From Actinomadura sp. NAK00032 (GTDB lineage: Bacteria > Actinomycetota > Actinomycetes > Streptosporangiales > Streptosporangiaceae), in contig NZ_CP054932.1 in the NCBI RefSeq assembly GCF_013364275.1, positions 186,001 to 250,000 on the forward strand: a stretch of DNA of 64,000 nt, in the 5' to 3' direction. The translations under genes were made by a program, and so were the position numbers. The notes under the pieces were generated by a model, which worked only from the letters and a program-made list of their open reading frames with translations, was not told where the DNA came from and ran no database searches. The first letter of the stretch is position 1. The number at the start of each line of letters is the position of its first letter. Shown one piece after another: positions 50,921 to 59,058 of the stretch.

Positions 50921-50945
50921 GGTCAGTGGGCGTCGGCGGCGGAAC
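50921..50945 (-). pseudogene. Third DUF397 tail remnant
   Basis: Minus strand encodes SAADAH and a stop, as at the end of the intact DUF397 genes. Only about seven codons remain. Confidence 0.45.
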
Positions 50946-50988
50946 CAAACCGGCCACGCCCGTGAGAGAACTGCTCACGGGTTTGAAG

Positions 50989-52089
50989 TCAGGCGATGTC
51001 GCCGGGATGGTCTAGCCAGACGTGGTCGCCGGTGGGTGACACGGTCAGGCCGAAGCGGTCGCGGCCGGGGCTGCGGTGGGTGATCCAGTCGAAGTAGGCC
51101 GACACCGCCAGATCCCACAGAGGCCGGTCTCCGCCCTGCCGGACGTCGAAAGAGTCACGGCCGGGCTCGTAGTGGGCTTCGGCCCACGCGTCCGCACTCC
51201 ACAGGCGCAGCGTGTAGGCGTCGCCGTCGTGTGCACCTCTGGCGCATACGCCCGGTAGCGCAGCGCCCATCGCCAGGTCGGCGCCCGCTGGGGCGTAGCC
51301 GATGGTTCGGGGGTCGATGTCGGTCGTGGACCGGTCCCCGTGCCGATCGGAGGCGTCCCATTCGGGGTGACGCTGCGCCCGCATCATCATGTACGAGGCA
51401 TAACCAGTGAAGCGCCCCACGGCGGTACCGTCCGGCATCACTACGAGCCGCAGTTCGTGGCTGGACCCGAACCCCGGGGCGTAGGGCGTCACGATCACCC
51501 CGCCGGGTCGGGTCTGCTCTACCCACGCATACGGAACGCGGGCGACCGCGCATGTGGCGTGCACCCGGTCGTAGGGCGCTCCCTGCGCCCAACCGTGACC
51601 GCCGTCCCCCACGATCAGCCGAGGCGCGTGGCCCGCGCGCTTGAGGTTGGCGGCGGCCTGCGCCGACACAGCGGGATCGACCTCCACGCTGGTGACGTTC
51701 GTCGAGCCGACCAGGCGCGACAGCAGCGCGGCTGTCCAACCGGTACCGGTGCCCACGTCCAGCACGCGATGCCCCGGCTCGACGTCCAGCAACTCCAGAA
51801 GGGACACAACGGTGCTGGAGGCGGACAGCGACGAGGTGAACCGGCCCGCACCGGTCGCGACATCGGTCGCGCCGTCGTCGAGCTGGGTGATGATCGCGCT
51901 GTCGCCGTAGACCAGATCAAGCCACCCCTCGGGGTCGGCCTGCTCGCTCACCCGGTCGCTGTCACCGGTCCAGGCCACCGGCGGCGCGAACACGTGCCGG
52001 GGGACGTCATGCAGCGCCGCCTTGACGGTGTTCTGCGTCAGCCACCCGGCAGCGGCCAGCCGCTCGATCAGCGCCTCGACGCGCCACAT
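50989..52089 (-). CDS. Protein-L-isoaspartate methyltransferase-like protein
   Basis: 366 residues. The PCMT-type N-terminus (WLTQNTVKAALHDVPRHVFAPP) precedes SAM motif I VLDVGTGTGWTAALLSRLVG near 124-143 and the family run EVDPAVSAQAAANLKRAGHA. The C-terminal 160 residues are the extension seen in actinobacterial PCMT-like enzymes tied to ribosomal-peptide systems (FxLD or ATP-grasp types), but no precursor or ATP-grasp gene is visible here. ATG 52089 is preceded by GGGAG with 5-nt spacing; longer in-frame starts exist. A broken copy lies at 49851-50094. Confidence 0.85.
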   Translation of the reverse strand: MWRVEALIERLAAAGWLTQNTVKAALHDVPRHVFAPPVAWTGDSDRVSEQADPEGWLDLVYGDSAIITQLDDGATDVATGAGRFTSSLSASSTVVSLLELLDVEPGHRVLDVGTGTGWTAALLSRLVGSTNVTSVEVDPAVSAQAAANLKRAGHAPRLIVGDGGHGWAQGAPYDRVHATCAVARVPYAWVEQTRPGGVIVTPYAPGFGSSHELRLVVMPDGTAVGRFTGYASYMMMRAQRHPEWDASDRHGDRSTTDIDPRTIGYAPAGADLAMGAALPGVCARGAHDGDAYTLRLWSADAWAEAHYEPGRDSFDVRQGGDRPLWDLAVSAYFDWITHRSPGRDRFGLTVSPTGDHVWLDHPGDIA

Positions 52090-52267
52090 GACGTCTCCCA
52101 TCAGTCCGTCGTCATTGGGGACGTCATTCTCGCCCCGCTCTAGCTGCACAATGCCCAATAATCTGCTTCTGTGTGGGCGGACGACAGTCGGTCCTAGCCC
52201 GTGCCCGCCTTCGAGGAGGCCCCGGACCGGTTTCGGTTCTGCGGGGCCTGCCATGTGGGGCGCTCGC

Positions 52268-52273
52268 TAACCT
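52268..52273 (+). promoter_or_regulatory. -10 box of leaderless GNAT gene
   Basis: TAACCT ends 7 nt before the GTG at 52281. Confidence 0.55.
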
Positions 52274-52280
52274 TCGGGAC

Positions 52281-53126
52281 GTGGGATTCCGCTGTGACTG
52301 GCTTGAGCCCGTGATACGCGTCCCGTACGTTCCGACGCTTGGCCCGATGCCCCCTGAGACCGTCGGCGCCGACCTGTTCAACGCCGTTCTCGACGTCGCG
52401 CACACCGGCCGGTTCCTGCCCTTCGACAAGGACCGCCGGTGGACGTCCACGAAGGATGAACGGGTCCTCGTCGGCGACATCGTCCACACGCCCGCGGAGA
52501 CGATCGTCCCCGCGCTGAGCACGCGCGGCGGCGGTTTGGTGAAGGTCTACTATTACAGCGCCTCCGAGCCCGGCCTCTCCGCGCTGGTGCGCTTGGGCGA
52601 GGGGTTGGCGAAGTCCCACGGCGTCGGCAGCAGGGTGATTTGGTTCTCCGATCGTCGGGACGGGGCACGCGGCAGGGTGATGGTCAAGCGCTTCTCCGCC
52701 GATGAGGAGCGACCGGCGCGCAACGTCCAGCCCCTCACCGACTGCCCGGCCGCCGACACCTTCGGCGCATTCGCCGACGAGATCGGGCCAGAGGGCTTCC
52801 AGTTCCTTCACCAGCGGATGAAGGCCGGGCACCAGGACGGCCCGACCCTCGTCACCGTCACCGACGATCGGATCGTCGGAGCGGTCGGTCCACTCACGAC
52901 CATTGCGGGGCCCGACGGCCGCACGATTCAGCAGCCCGCCTACTTCGCCGTCCACCCGTCGTACCGGGGGCGTGGCCACGGCCGGCGCCTCTGGCGGGCG
53001 TCGATGGCCTGGGGGCGTGCGCGGGGCGCCGAGGTCAAGGTGCTCCAGGCGTCGCGGGGCAGCGCCGCCGAAGGACTCTACGTCTCCGAGGGGCTGGAGA
53101 CACACGGATACGTCTGTCAGGCGTAG
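52281..53126 (+). CDS. GNAT-family acetyltransferase
   Basis: 281 residues. The C-terminal GNAT domain holds the acetyl-CoA loop YRGRGHGRRLWRASMAWGRA (R/Q-x-x-G-x-G/A pattern) and FAVHPS before it, ending in LYVSEGLETHGY. The first 140 residues are unfamiliar. Substrate unknown. GTG 52281 fits the leaderless promoter. Confidence 0.85.
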   Translation: MGFRCDWLEPVIRVPYVPTLGPMPPETVGADLFNAVLDVAHTGRFLPFDKDRRWTSTKDERVLVGDIVHTPAETIVPALSTRGGGLVKVYYYSASEPGLSALVRLGEGLAKSHGVGSRVIWFSDRRDGARGRVMVKRFSADEERPARNVQPLTDCPAADTFGAFADEIGPEGFQFLHQRMKAGHQDGPTLVTVTDDRIVGAVGPLTTIAGPDGRTIQQPAYFAVHPSYRGRGHGRRLWRASMAWGRARGAEVKVLQASRGSAAEGLYVSEGLETHGYVCQA

Positions 53127-53239
53127 CGCCCAAATGGCGGTGACCCTGCCGCCTGGCACTGGGTTGTCGGGGTCGGGGGGACGGGACGACTCGCCGCTGC
53201 TCGGCGGGTCGGGGCCGCCAGGGTGGTCGGTGCTGGGCG

Positions 53240-53434
53240 TCAGTGGGTGTCGGCGGCGGACTGGACGGCCGTGCGCAGGGCTGCGCGGGTCAGTAGGAGG
53301 ACGGGGCCGTTCGGGTCCTTGCTGTCCCGCACCGCCACCACCGACGCACCGGCCACGTCCGCCAACTCGACGCATTCACCGCCGTTGCTCAGGCTTCGCT
53401 TGGCCTTACGCCACTTGGCCTTGTTCAGGTCCAT
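53240..53434 (-). CDS. DUF397 protein, copy 2
   Basis: 64 residues with the DUF397 pattern: WRKAKRSLSNGGECVELADV and VAVRDSKDPNGPVLLLTRAA. DUF397 proteins work with XRE/DUF5753 regulators (for example WhiJ/BldB-type systems) as small partners. Its start overlaps a remnant of an XRE gene by 10 nt, the same layout as copy 1. The second half is almost identical to copy 1, so it arose by tandem duplication. Confidence 0.9.
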   Translation of the reverse strand: MDLNKAKWRKAKRSLSNGGECVELADVAGASVVAVRDSKDPNGPVLLLTRAALRTAVQSAADTH

Positions 53435-53536
53435 CGCTCTTCGGCCACCTTCCTGATGAAGTCTCGCGACATGTCTGCCGGAAGCGCTCTGCTCCGCAGT
53501 TCAACCAGGACGCGTGAGAGTTCCGTGAGATCTGCG
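53425..53536 (-). pseudogene. C-terminal remnant of a second XRE regulator gene
   Basis: Minus-strand frame reads ADLTELSRVLVELRSRALPA then DMSRDFIRKVAEERWT and stop. This aligns with the C-terminus of the intact regulator (LRSRALTQEMSCELIRKV). The first 230 codons are gone. The stop overlaps DUF397 copy 2 exactly as the intact pair overlaps. Confidence 0.85.
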
Positions 53537-53641
53537 GGGCGGCAGCTGTGGGAACGGCTGGGTGCGGCGGGTCGTCCGGGGCGGGGGTGGGACGACTCGC
53601 CGCTACTTAAGGGGGTCGGCGGGGTGGGTGGTTCCAGGGGG

Positions 53642-53836
53642 TCAGTGGGTGTCGGTGGCGGATCGGATGGCCGTGCGCAGGGCTGTGCGGGTCAGTAGGA
53701 GGACGGGGCCGTTCGGGTCCTTGCTGTCCCGCACCGCCACTACCGACGCACCGGCCACATCCGCCAGCTCGACACAGTTGCCGCCGTTGGAGCCGCTGTA
53801 GCTGCTTCTGCGCCACTTGGTGTCTGTCAGGTCCAT
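53642..53836 (-). CDS. DUF397 protein, copy 1
   Basis: 64 residues: WRRSSYSGSNGGNCVELADV then VAVRDSKDPNGPVLLLTRTA, the canonical DUF397 sequence. It overlaps the XRE regulator gene by 10 nt and is thus translated with it. In such pairs the small protein probably modulates the regulator. Confidence 0.93.
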   Translation of the reverse strand: MDLTDTKWRRSSYSGSNGGNCVELADVAGASVVAVRDSKDPNGPVLLLTRTALRTAIRSATDTH

Positions 53837-54636
53837 TTTTCTCGGATGACCTTTCGGATCAGTTCGCAGGACATTTCTTGCGTGAGTGCCCGGGAACGGA
53901 GGTCAATCAGGGTGCGCGCCAGGATGGAGAGTTCTGCTGGATTGTCCGTTGTGATGCCACGGACTGCGGTCTCGATGTAGGCGACCTCGCTGCGATCCTC
54001 CATTGTCGCGACCACGAAGGCCCCCATGTTGCCGTCATGCTCGCCGCTTCCCAAGACTACTTGAACCGTGACATTCGGCAACGAGCTGATGGCGATCAGG
54101 TGCTCCAGTTGTTCCACCATCGTCTCGGGGGCGCCCACGAGACGGGTGAGCACCTGCTCGTCGATGAGCAGCAGTAGAGCGGGAGGAGCCTTGCCGTCGT
54201 CCCTGCTGAGGATGGCCTGACGCTGGATTCGCGCTTCGGCGGCCTCCTTGTTGCCGCGCAAGATCGCCAGCGCGTAGCCCGGGGTCTGGGCGAGACCGGG
54301 AATGACCGAGTGCTCGTAGCAGATCAGGATCGCTGCGTCTGCTTCGAGTTGGGGCCAGTCGAACCAGATCGGTACGGGGTGGCCGTCCTTGTTGAGGTCT
54401 TCCCAGAGGCTGACGAGTGCACCACCCGTCTGTAGGTGGTCGTCCACGATCTCTACGAAGGATCGGGTGGCTCGCCTCTTCCCGTTCTCGATCCGACTGA
54501 TCTGGGCGCCGCTCATCATGGTCAGTTGCGCGATGGTCTCCTGTTTGACCCCTTTGGCCTCTCGCATCCGGCGCATCTGACGGCCAAAGGCGACAAGGGC
54601 TGGGGACTCGCGGGGGCGCTGACGCCGTGGGGGCAT
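53827..54636 (-). CDS. XRE-family regulator with DUF5753
   Basis: 269 residues. The HTH (GRQMRRMREAKGVKQETIAQ, LTMMSGAQISRIENGKRRAT) is at the N-terminus. A DUF5753 domain fills the rest (YEHSVIPGLAQTPGYALAIL, VIREKWT end). These regulators pair with DUF397 proteins and anti-sigma-like ATPases and affect development in streptomycetes. Divergent from the ATPase gene, across an inverted repeat that may be its operator. Confidence 0.94.
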   Translation of the reverse strand: MPPRRQRPRESPALVAFGRQMRRMREAKGVKQETIAQLTMMSGAQISRIENGKRRATRSFVEIVDDHLQTGGALVSLWEDLNKDGHPVPIWFDWPQLEADAAILICYEHSVIPGLAQTPGYALAILRGNKEAAEARIQRQAILSRDDGKAPPALLLLIDEQVLTRLVGAPETMVEQLEHLIAISSLPNVTVQVVLGSGEHDGNMGAFVVATMEDRSEVAYIETAVRGITTDNPAELSILARTLIDLRSRALTQEMSCELIRKVIREKWT

Positions 54637-54732
54637 GGCCCTACCTCTCGATGGAAGCTGCCAACAACGATCACGCGCTTACCAAGGACTACCAGTCATT
54701 CTTGGCATCTACATCGTAGCCCGAAAATGGCG

Positions 54733-54760
54733 CACTGTGTGCTGTACACCACACACAGTG
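54733..54760. promoter_or_regulatory. Inverted repeat between XRE and ATPase genes
   Basis: CACTGTGTG and CACACAGTG are perfect 9-bp arms with a 10-nt centre. The right arm abuts the GAGGAG ribosome site of the ATPase gene. Candidate XRE operator. Confidence 0.65.
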
Positions 54761-54770
54761 AGGAGAGGTC

Positions 54771-55166
54771 ATGGGCCTGGCGGCGGGAAACGAGATGGTG
54801 GTGAAGCAGGACCTCAAGGTCGTCGCGGAGGTGCGGGAGTTCGTGCGGCTGGTGACCGGGGAGTACGGGATGGACGACTTCGTGCCGTGCCTGGTGGCGA
54901 GTGAACTGGTCACCAACGCCCTTCAGCACGCGGCGTCCGACACGGATGCGGACGTGGTCCTGCGGTTGAGCCGGACCGAGGACGACGCGCTGTGGATGGA
55001 GGTGCAGGACGCGGCCTGCGGCCTTCCGCAGATGCTGGAGGCCGACTCGTCCAGCGAGACGGGCCGGGGGCTGTTCATCGTCGATCAGTACGCCCGCTGC
55101 TGGGGTATCCGCGCCCTGGCCGGCGACGTCGGCAAGGTCGTCTTCGCGGTCATCGACCGCACCTGA
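54771..55166 (+). CDS. Anti-sigma-type ATP-binding protein (HATPase_c_2)
   Basis: 131 residues of the RsbW/SpoIIAB-like GHKL fold: N-box LVASELVTNALQHA and G1 box VQDAACGLPQM, then ETGRGLFIVDQYARCWG. Single-domain GHKL proteins of this type stand beside XRE/DUF397 pairs throughout actinobacteria. Whether it is a kinase or a binding protein is unknown. ATG 54771 has AGGAGAGG upstream. Confidence 0.92.
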   Translation: MGLAAGNEMVVKQDLKVVAEVREFVRLVTGEYGMDDFVPCLVASELVTNALQHAASDTDADVVLRLSRTEDDALWMEVQDAACGLPQMLEADSSSETGRGLFIVDQYARCWGIRALAGDVGKVVFAVIDRT

Positions 55167-55171
55167 AGACC

Positions 55172-55207
55172 AGCGGAGGGGCGTTCCCTCCCGTCCGCCC
55201 CTCCGCT
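55172..55207 (+). terminator. Terminator after the ATP-binding protein gene
   Basis: A perfect 12-bp stem (AGCGGAGGGGCG / CGCCCCTCCGCT) with a 12-nt loop, 5 nt after the stop. It separates convergent genes. Confidence 0.85.
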
Positions 55208-55273
55208 CCCCATCGCCGTCCGGTTGCTCATCGTGCGCCGAGGTCCCTCGGTGGACGCCTTGTGCGGGTGCCG

Positions 55274-56242
55274 CTACGTCACCAGGAGCGTCTTCCCCAC
55301 GGCGGTGCGCTGCTCGATCGCGGCATGCGCGTCGGCGGCGCGTTCCAGCGGAAACGTCTGCCCGATGATCGGCCGCACGAGCCCGGCGGCGGCCTGCGAC
55401 ATCATCTGCTCGGCCCACCGGACCACGTTCGGGCGAAACTCGAAGAGCTGCTCGATACCGATCACGTCCACCTGCTTCGCCTGCGCCTCCGCAGGGTCGA
55501 TGACCGTGACCTCTCCGCTGGACGCGCCATGCACGGAGAAGCGGCCGCCGGGCGCGGTCACCTCGAACGCGGCCCGCCCGATCCCGCCGCCGACTCCGTC
55601 GAACACCACGTCCGGGCCAGCGCCGCCGGTCGCCTTGAGCACCCGCTCCGTCCAGTCAGGTTCGGAGTAGTCGACCGCCGCTTCGGCGCCCAGTTCGCGG
55701 ATCAGGTCGAGTTTGCGCGCCCCGCGTGCGGCGCCGACCACCCGGGCGCCCGCGGCACGGGCGAGTTGCACCAGCAGGCTGCCGACTCCACCGGCCGCCG
55801 CTTCGACCAGCACCCACTCACCAGCGCCGATCTCGGCGTTCTCAACCAGCCCTTGCGCGGTGCTGCCATCACTGTGCAGGGCGATGGCCTCCGGTAGGCC
55901 AAGTCCGTCCGGCACCCGGAACAGCCCCCCGACCGGCGCCGCAGCCCGCTCGGCGAAGCCCCCATCCCCGGTAGTGGCGATGACCCGCCGACCGAGCCAG
56001 TCCGGATCCACCTGCGCGCCGACCGAACTCACCCGTCCCGCCACCAAACCGCCCGGCACATGCGGCAGCGGCGGCTTGGCATGCCACTGATCGACGCCCC
56101 GCCGGATCTGCGTTTCCACGAACGTGATCCCCGCGACCGCCACATCGACGACGACCTGGCCCGCAGCGGCCACCGGATCCGGCGCCTCAGCCGGCACCAG
56201 CACCTCCGGCCCGCCGAACCGCGTCATCTGAATCACCCGCAT
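55274..56242 (-). CDS. Zinc-free MDR quinone oxidoreductase
   Basis: 322 residues. N-terminal GroES-like MRVIQMTRFGGPEVLVPAEA, nucleotide motif VLVEAAAGGVGSLLVQLARA, C-terminal GQTFPLERAADAHAAIEQRT. It belongs to the NADPH:quinone reductase group without zinc ligands. GGGGGAG precedes ATG 56242. Two GACCTCAA-type operators lie upstream, so it is probably under a repressor whose gene is not in the window. Confidence 0.92.
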   Translation of the reverse strand: MRVIQMTRFGGPEVLVPAEAPDPVAAAGQVVVDVAVAGITFVETQIRRGVDQWHAKPPLPHVPGGLVAGRVSSVGAQVDPDWLGRRVIATTGDGGFAERAAAPVGGLFRVPDGLGLPEAIALHSDGSTAQGLVENAEIGAGEWVLVEAAAGGVGSLLVQLARAAGARVVGAARGARKLDLIRELGAEAAVDYSEPDWTERVLKATGGAGPDVVFDGVGGGIGRAAFEVTAPGGRFSVHGASSGEVTVIDPAEAQAKQVDVIGIEQLFEFRPNVVRWAEQMMSQAAAGLVRPIIGQTFPLERAADAHAAIEQRTAVGKTLLVT

Positions 56243-56284
56243 ACCGATCTCCCCCTTCGTGCAACGACGTGGAACCAAGCATGC

Positions 56285-56306
56285 GACCTCAATCAAACTT
56301 GAGGTC
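56285..56306. promoter_or_regulatory. Repressor site 1 (GACCTCAA dyad)
   Basis: GACCTCAA-tcaaac-TTGAGGTC has perfect 8-bp arms. It lies 43 nt before the minus-strand oxidoreductase start. Confidence 0.65.
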
Positions 56307-56357
56307 AACATGCGGCGAATGCGCCGAGCAGGGGTATGACGGGGATCGCACTCGCTT

Positions 56358-56379
56358 GACCTCAGCTTTAGTTGAGGTT
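56358..56379. promoter_or_regulatory. Repressor site 2 (GACCTCAG dyad)
   Basis: GACCTCAG-ctttag-TTGAGGTT matches site 1 with two arm differences. A plus-strand TTGACC (56356-56361) and TACGGT (56381-56386) could form a promoter around it, pointing to the truncated VOC gene. Confidence 0.6.
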
Positions 56380-56420
56380 CTACGGTGCGCTGGCAAGAGC
56401 TTCTCGAAGGGATCAGTGAC

Positions 56421-56561
56421 GTGAAAACCGCGCCCGAGCGTTACCGATACACCGCGATTCCGCACCTCATGGTGGAGCGCGCCGCGTCCGAGGTCACCTG
56501 TGATCGTCGCGAAAGGTCCGGAATACATGACACAGGATGTCGTGATTCGTTGGAAACCTGA
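56421..56561 (+). pseudogene. Truncated VOC (PhnB-like) gene
   Basis: From GTG 56421 the first residues VKTAPERYRYTAIPHLMVER match the N-terminus of PhnB-like VOC proteins. After about residue 23 the match ends and the frame stops at TGA (56559-56561). A ribosome site and a repressor-type operator remain upstream. Probable deletion remnant. Confidence 0.6.
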
Positions 56562-56565
56562 TCAC

Positions 56566-56922
56566 ATGACGAGCAAGACAGCGGCCACTGAGCCGAACGA
56601 CCTGGGCAAGTTTTTCATCGAGCGCGCCAACGCGGGCGATGTCGATGGGCTGGTGGCGTTGTACGAGCCGGACGCCGTGCTGGCGTTTCCGCCGGGCAAT
56701 CTCGCGACCGGACACGCGGAGATCCGCAAGGTGTTCGAGCAGATGGTCGCGGCCGGGACGGTGATCTCGCCGGGCAGGCAGCAGCCTGCGCTGGTGAGCG
56801 GCGACCTGGCACTGACGGCGACCACGCTGACCAACGGCGAGGTGACCGCCGAGATCGCACGTCGTCAGCCGGACGGGTCGTGGCTCCGGGTCGCGGACCG
56901 TCCGCCGCTCGTGGTGCCGTAG
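56566..56922 (+). CDS. SnoaL/DUF4440-like NTF2-fold protein
   Basis: 118 residues. NDLGKFFIERANAGDVDGLV then YEPDAVLAFPPGNLATGHAE is the NTF2-like start; the C-terminal strands are GDLALTATTLTNGEVTAEIA and RVADRPP. Such proteins bind or isomerise small molecules. ATG 56566 starts the conserved MTSKTAAT region; an ATG at 56527 is possible. It stands after the truncated VOC gene and may share its transcript. Confidence 0.8.
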   Translation: MTSKTAATEPNDLGKFFIERANAGDVDGLVALYEPDAVLAFPPGNLATGHAEIRKVFEQMVAAGTVISPGRQQPALVSGDLALTATTLTNGEVTAEIARRQPDGSWLRVADRPPLVVP

Positions 56923-57075
56923 CGAGGCGGCGGTGGGCCGACGCACTCGCGCCCCCCGCCGCACGACAACTCCTGTTGCTTCGAGATGCGATCTTGCGGC
57001 GCGCCGCTGACCAACCGGCGCGGCCGCAGGATGCGGGCCCCTCAGACCAAGTGGAGAGGCACTGCGTCCGACCTT

Positions 57076-57081
57076 TAGGCT
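57076..57081 (+). promoter_or_regulatory. -10 box of leaderless SUKH-ankyrin gene
   Basis: TAGGCT ends 7 nt before the ATG at 57089. Confidence 0.6.
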
Positions 57082-57088
57082 GCGCTGA

Positions 57089-58351
57089 ATGACGGCCGTA
57101 CCGGACAACACGCTGCCCGACTCCCTTTCCGACCGGGAACACCGCATTCTCGGCGAAGCCAGCTTGGCGCTGTTCGCCGGACGGCTCGTCCTGGACGCGC
57201 AGCCGCCCATCGATGACGCGCTACTCGACGCGGTGGCCGAGCGCTGCGCCGGACCACTGCCCGATCCGCTCATCGCGCTGTGGCGCACCACCTTCGGCGG
57301 ACGGCTCGACTACAACCTGTCCGCCGATCTCGATGGCCAGAACGTCCCGTTGTCGTTCACGGAGCTGTTCTATCCGGACAGCAACGGCTACCACGACCTG
57401 TGGGGCTGGATCGATCACGAGGGCATGCTGGCCCAGGAAACCTGGCCGGACTGGTCTGGACGGCTCGTCCACCTGCCGATCGGCGGTTTCGAGTATCTGG
57501 AGCGCGTCTACGTGCACACGGCCGCTGGCCCCGACTACGGCGCTGTCGATTGCTGGCGGCAGGGACTCCCACCCGGATGGGAGCTGACCACCGGCGACCG
57601 TGTCGGACGGCTCGCGGACGACCTGCATGCGCTGTTCGGCCAGCTCGTCCTGGACCAGAACCCCTGGGAGACGGCGGACGCCACAGGCGAGAAGATGCGC
57701 GACGCCATTGACGAACTGGGAGAGAGCGGCGACCCGACCGCCCGGTCGGCCGCCGCGAAGCTGCGCCGGATCGTCCAGGCGACCGTGCTCGACTGGCGCG
57801 CCGCGCTGGACGACGGCACGCTCGCCGCGCAGCGCCGGCTCCGGCAGCTGGCCCTGGAGCGGGCGGCGTCCGACGACGATGTGGAACTGCTCGCGCGACT
57901 GGCGGCGGCGGGCTGTGATCCGGCGGAGGAGATCGGCAGCGGCCTGACCCCGCTCGATGTGGCCCTGATGCATCGGGCCTTTGCAGTCGTCCCATGGCTC
58001 CTCGAACACGATGTGCCGGTCGAGAACTCTCTATGGCTCGGCGCACACGCCGTCGATCTGGAACTTGCCCGGACCCTTCTGGACCGGGGCGCGTCGGTCG
58101 ACGTGCGAGTGGTGGGGCAGGCCTTGGACAACGACGACGTGGAGGTCGTCCGTCTGCTCGCCCGCGCGGTGCAGCCGGACGCGGAGCTCGCCCGGCTCGT
58201 GCCGCGCCTGCGGACACTGGCCGCCGAGGCCGCGCACGCCGCCGACCGTCTGACGGAGGAATCCGACGCGACGGCCGCCGAGCTCAAGCGGCGCCGGTCT
58301 TCGGCGCTGACAGAGGTCGCGGACCGATTCGATCCCGGCCACCGCTCCTGA
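57089..58351 (+). CDS. SUKH (SMI1/KNR4)-like protein with ankyrin-type C-terminus
   Basis: 420 residues. Residues 40-175 resemble the SUKH/SMI1-KNR4 fold: PLPDPLIALWRTTFGGRLDY, LYPD-type FYPDSNGYHDLWGW and a strand-rich end. SUKH proteins are widely used as immunity proteins against contact-dependent toxins. Residues 255-380 read as degenerate ankyrin repeats (ARLAAAGCDPAEEIGSGLTP, LDVALMHRAFAVVPWLLEHD). No toxin gene is adjacent. Domain calls are by pattern only. Confidence 0.6.
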   Translation: MTAVPDNTLPDSLSDREHRILGEASLALFAGRLVLDAQPPIDDALLDAVAERCAGPLPDPLIALWRTTFGGRLDYNLSADLDGQNVPLSFTELFYPDSNGYHDLWGWIDHEGMLAQETWPDWSGRLVHLPIGGFEYLERVYVHTAAGPDYGAVDCWRQGLPPGWELTTGDRVGRLADDLHALFGQLVLDQNPWETADATGEKMRDAIDELGESGDPTARSAAAKLRRIVQATVLDWRAALDDGTLAAQRRLRQLALERAASDDDVELLARLAAAGCDPAEEIGSGLTPLDVALMHRAFAVVPWLLEHDVPVENSLWLGAHAVDLELARTLLDRGASVDVRVVGQALDNDDVEVVRLLARAVQPDAELARLVPRLRTLAAEAAHAADRLTEESDATAAELKRRRSSALTEVADRFDPGHRS

Positions 58352-58479
58352 CCACCATTCGCCCAGCCGGGAAGGCGGCTCCGGGCGCGCCGAACCCGGT
58401 GTCGTTTCCGTCCAAGACGACGCGGCGTCCGCGGCTTACCGTGAACTCCACAGCACGCCGATACCTGAGGAGAACAGCC

Positions 58480-59058
58480 ATGCGTGACCTCGTCTACACC
58501 GGTTTCATGTCGCTCGACGGCGTTGTGGACTCGCCCGGCGGAGGGCCGGGGGAGGAGCACCGCAGCGGCGGCTGGGTGTTCAAGGACCTCGAGTTCGTCC
58601 CGGAAGCCTGGTCGCTGAAGGGCGAGGAACTCGCCGACACGACGGCGCTGATGTTCGGCCGCCGCAGCTACGAGGCGTTCGCGCCGATCTGGCCCGGCTC
58701 GGCGGACCACGCCGACTACAAGGAGCTGCCCAAGTACGTCGTGTCGACCACGCTGAACGACGACGCCCTCGTCGACGGGTGGGGGCCGACGACCATCCTG
58801 CGCTCGACCGAGGACATCGCCGCGCTCAAGGAGGGCGACGGCGGTGCGATCTTCATCCACGGGAGCGCGGAACTGGCCCGCCGGCTGGGCGACGAGGGCA
58901 TGATCGACCAGTACAACCTGCTCGTCTTCCCCGTCCTGCTCGGCGCCGGGAAGAGCCTGTTCGGACGGGCCGACCGCGACAAGCAGATGCTGAAGCTCCG
59001 CGAGTCGGAGAGCTACCCGAACGGGATCCTGAAGCTGGTCTACGACGTCAAGCGCTGA
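58480..59058 (+). CDS. Dihydrofolate reductase-fold protein (RibD_C family)
   Basis: 192 residues with the RibD_C/DHFR-like signatures: LVYTGFMSLDGVVDSPGG, ALMFGRRSYEAFAPIWPGSA, YVVSTTL, FIHGSAELARRLGDEGMIDQ. A third member of this family in the window, in a different subgroup from 12722-13883. NADPH-dependent reductase of unknown substrate. GAGGAG lies before ATG 58480. The 3' end overlaps the convergent AraC-type gene by 19 nt. Confidence 0.92.
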   Translation: MRDLVYTGFMSLDGVVDSPGGGPGEEHRSGGWVFKDLEFVPEAWSLKGEELADTTALMFGRRSYEAFAPIWPGSADHADYKELPKYVVSTTLNDDALVDGWGPTTILRSTEDIAALKEGDGGAIFIHGSAELARRLGDEGMIDQYNLLVFPVLLGAGKSLFGRADRDKQMLKLRESESYPNGILKLVYDVKR

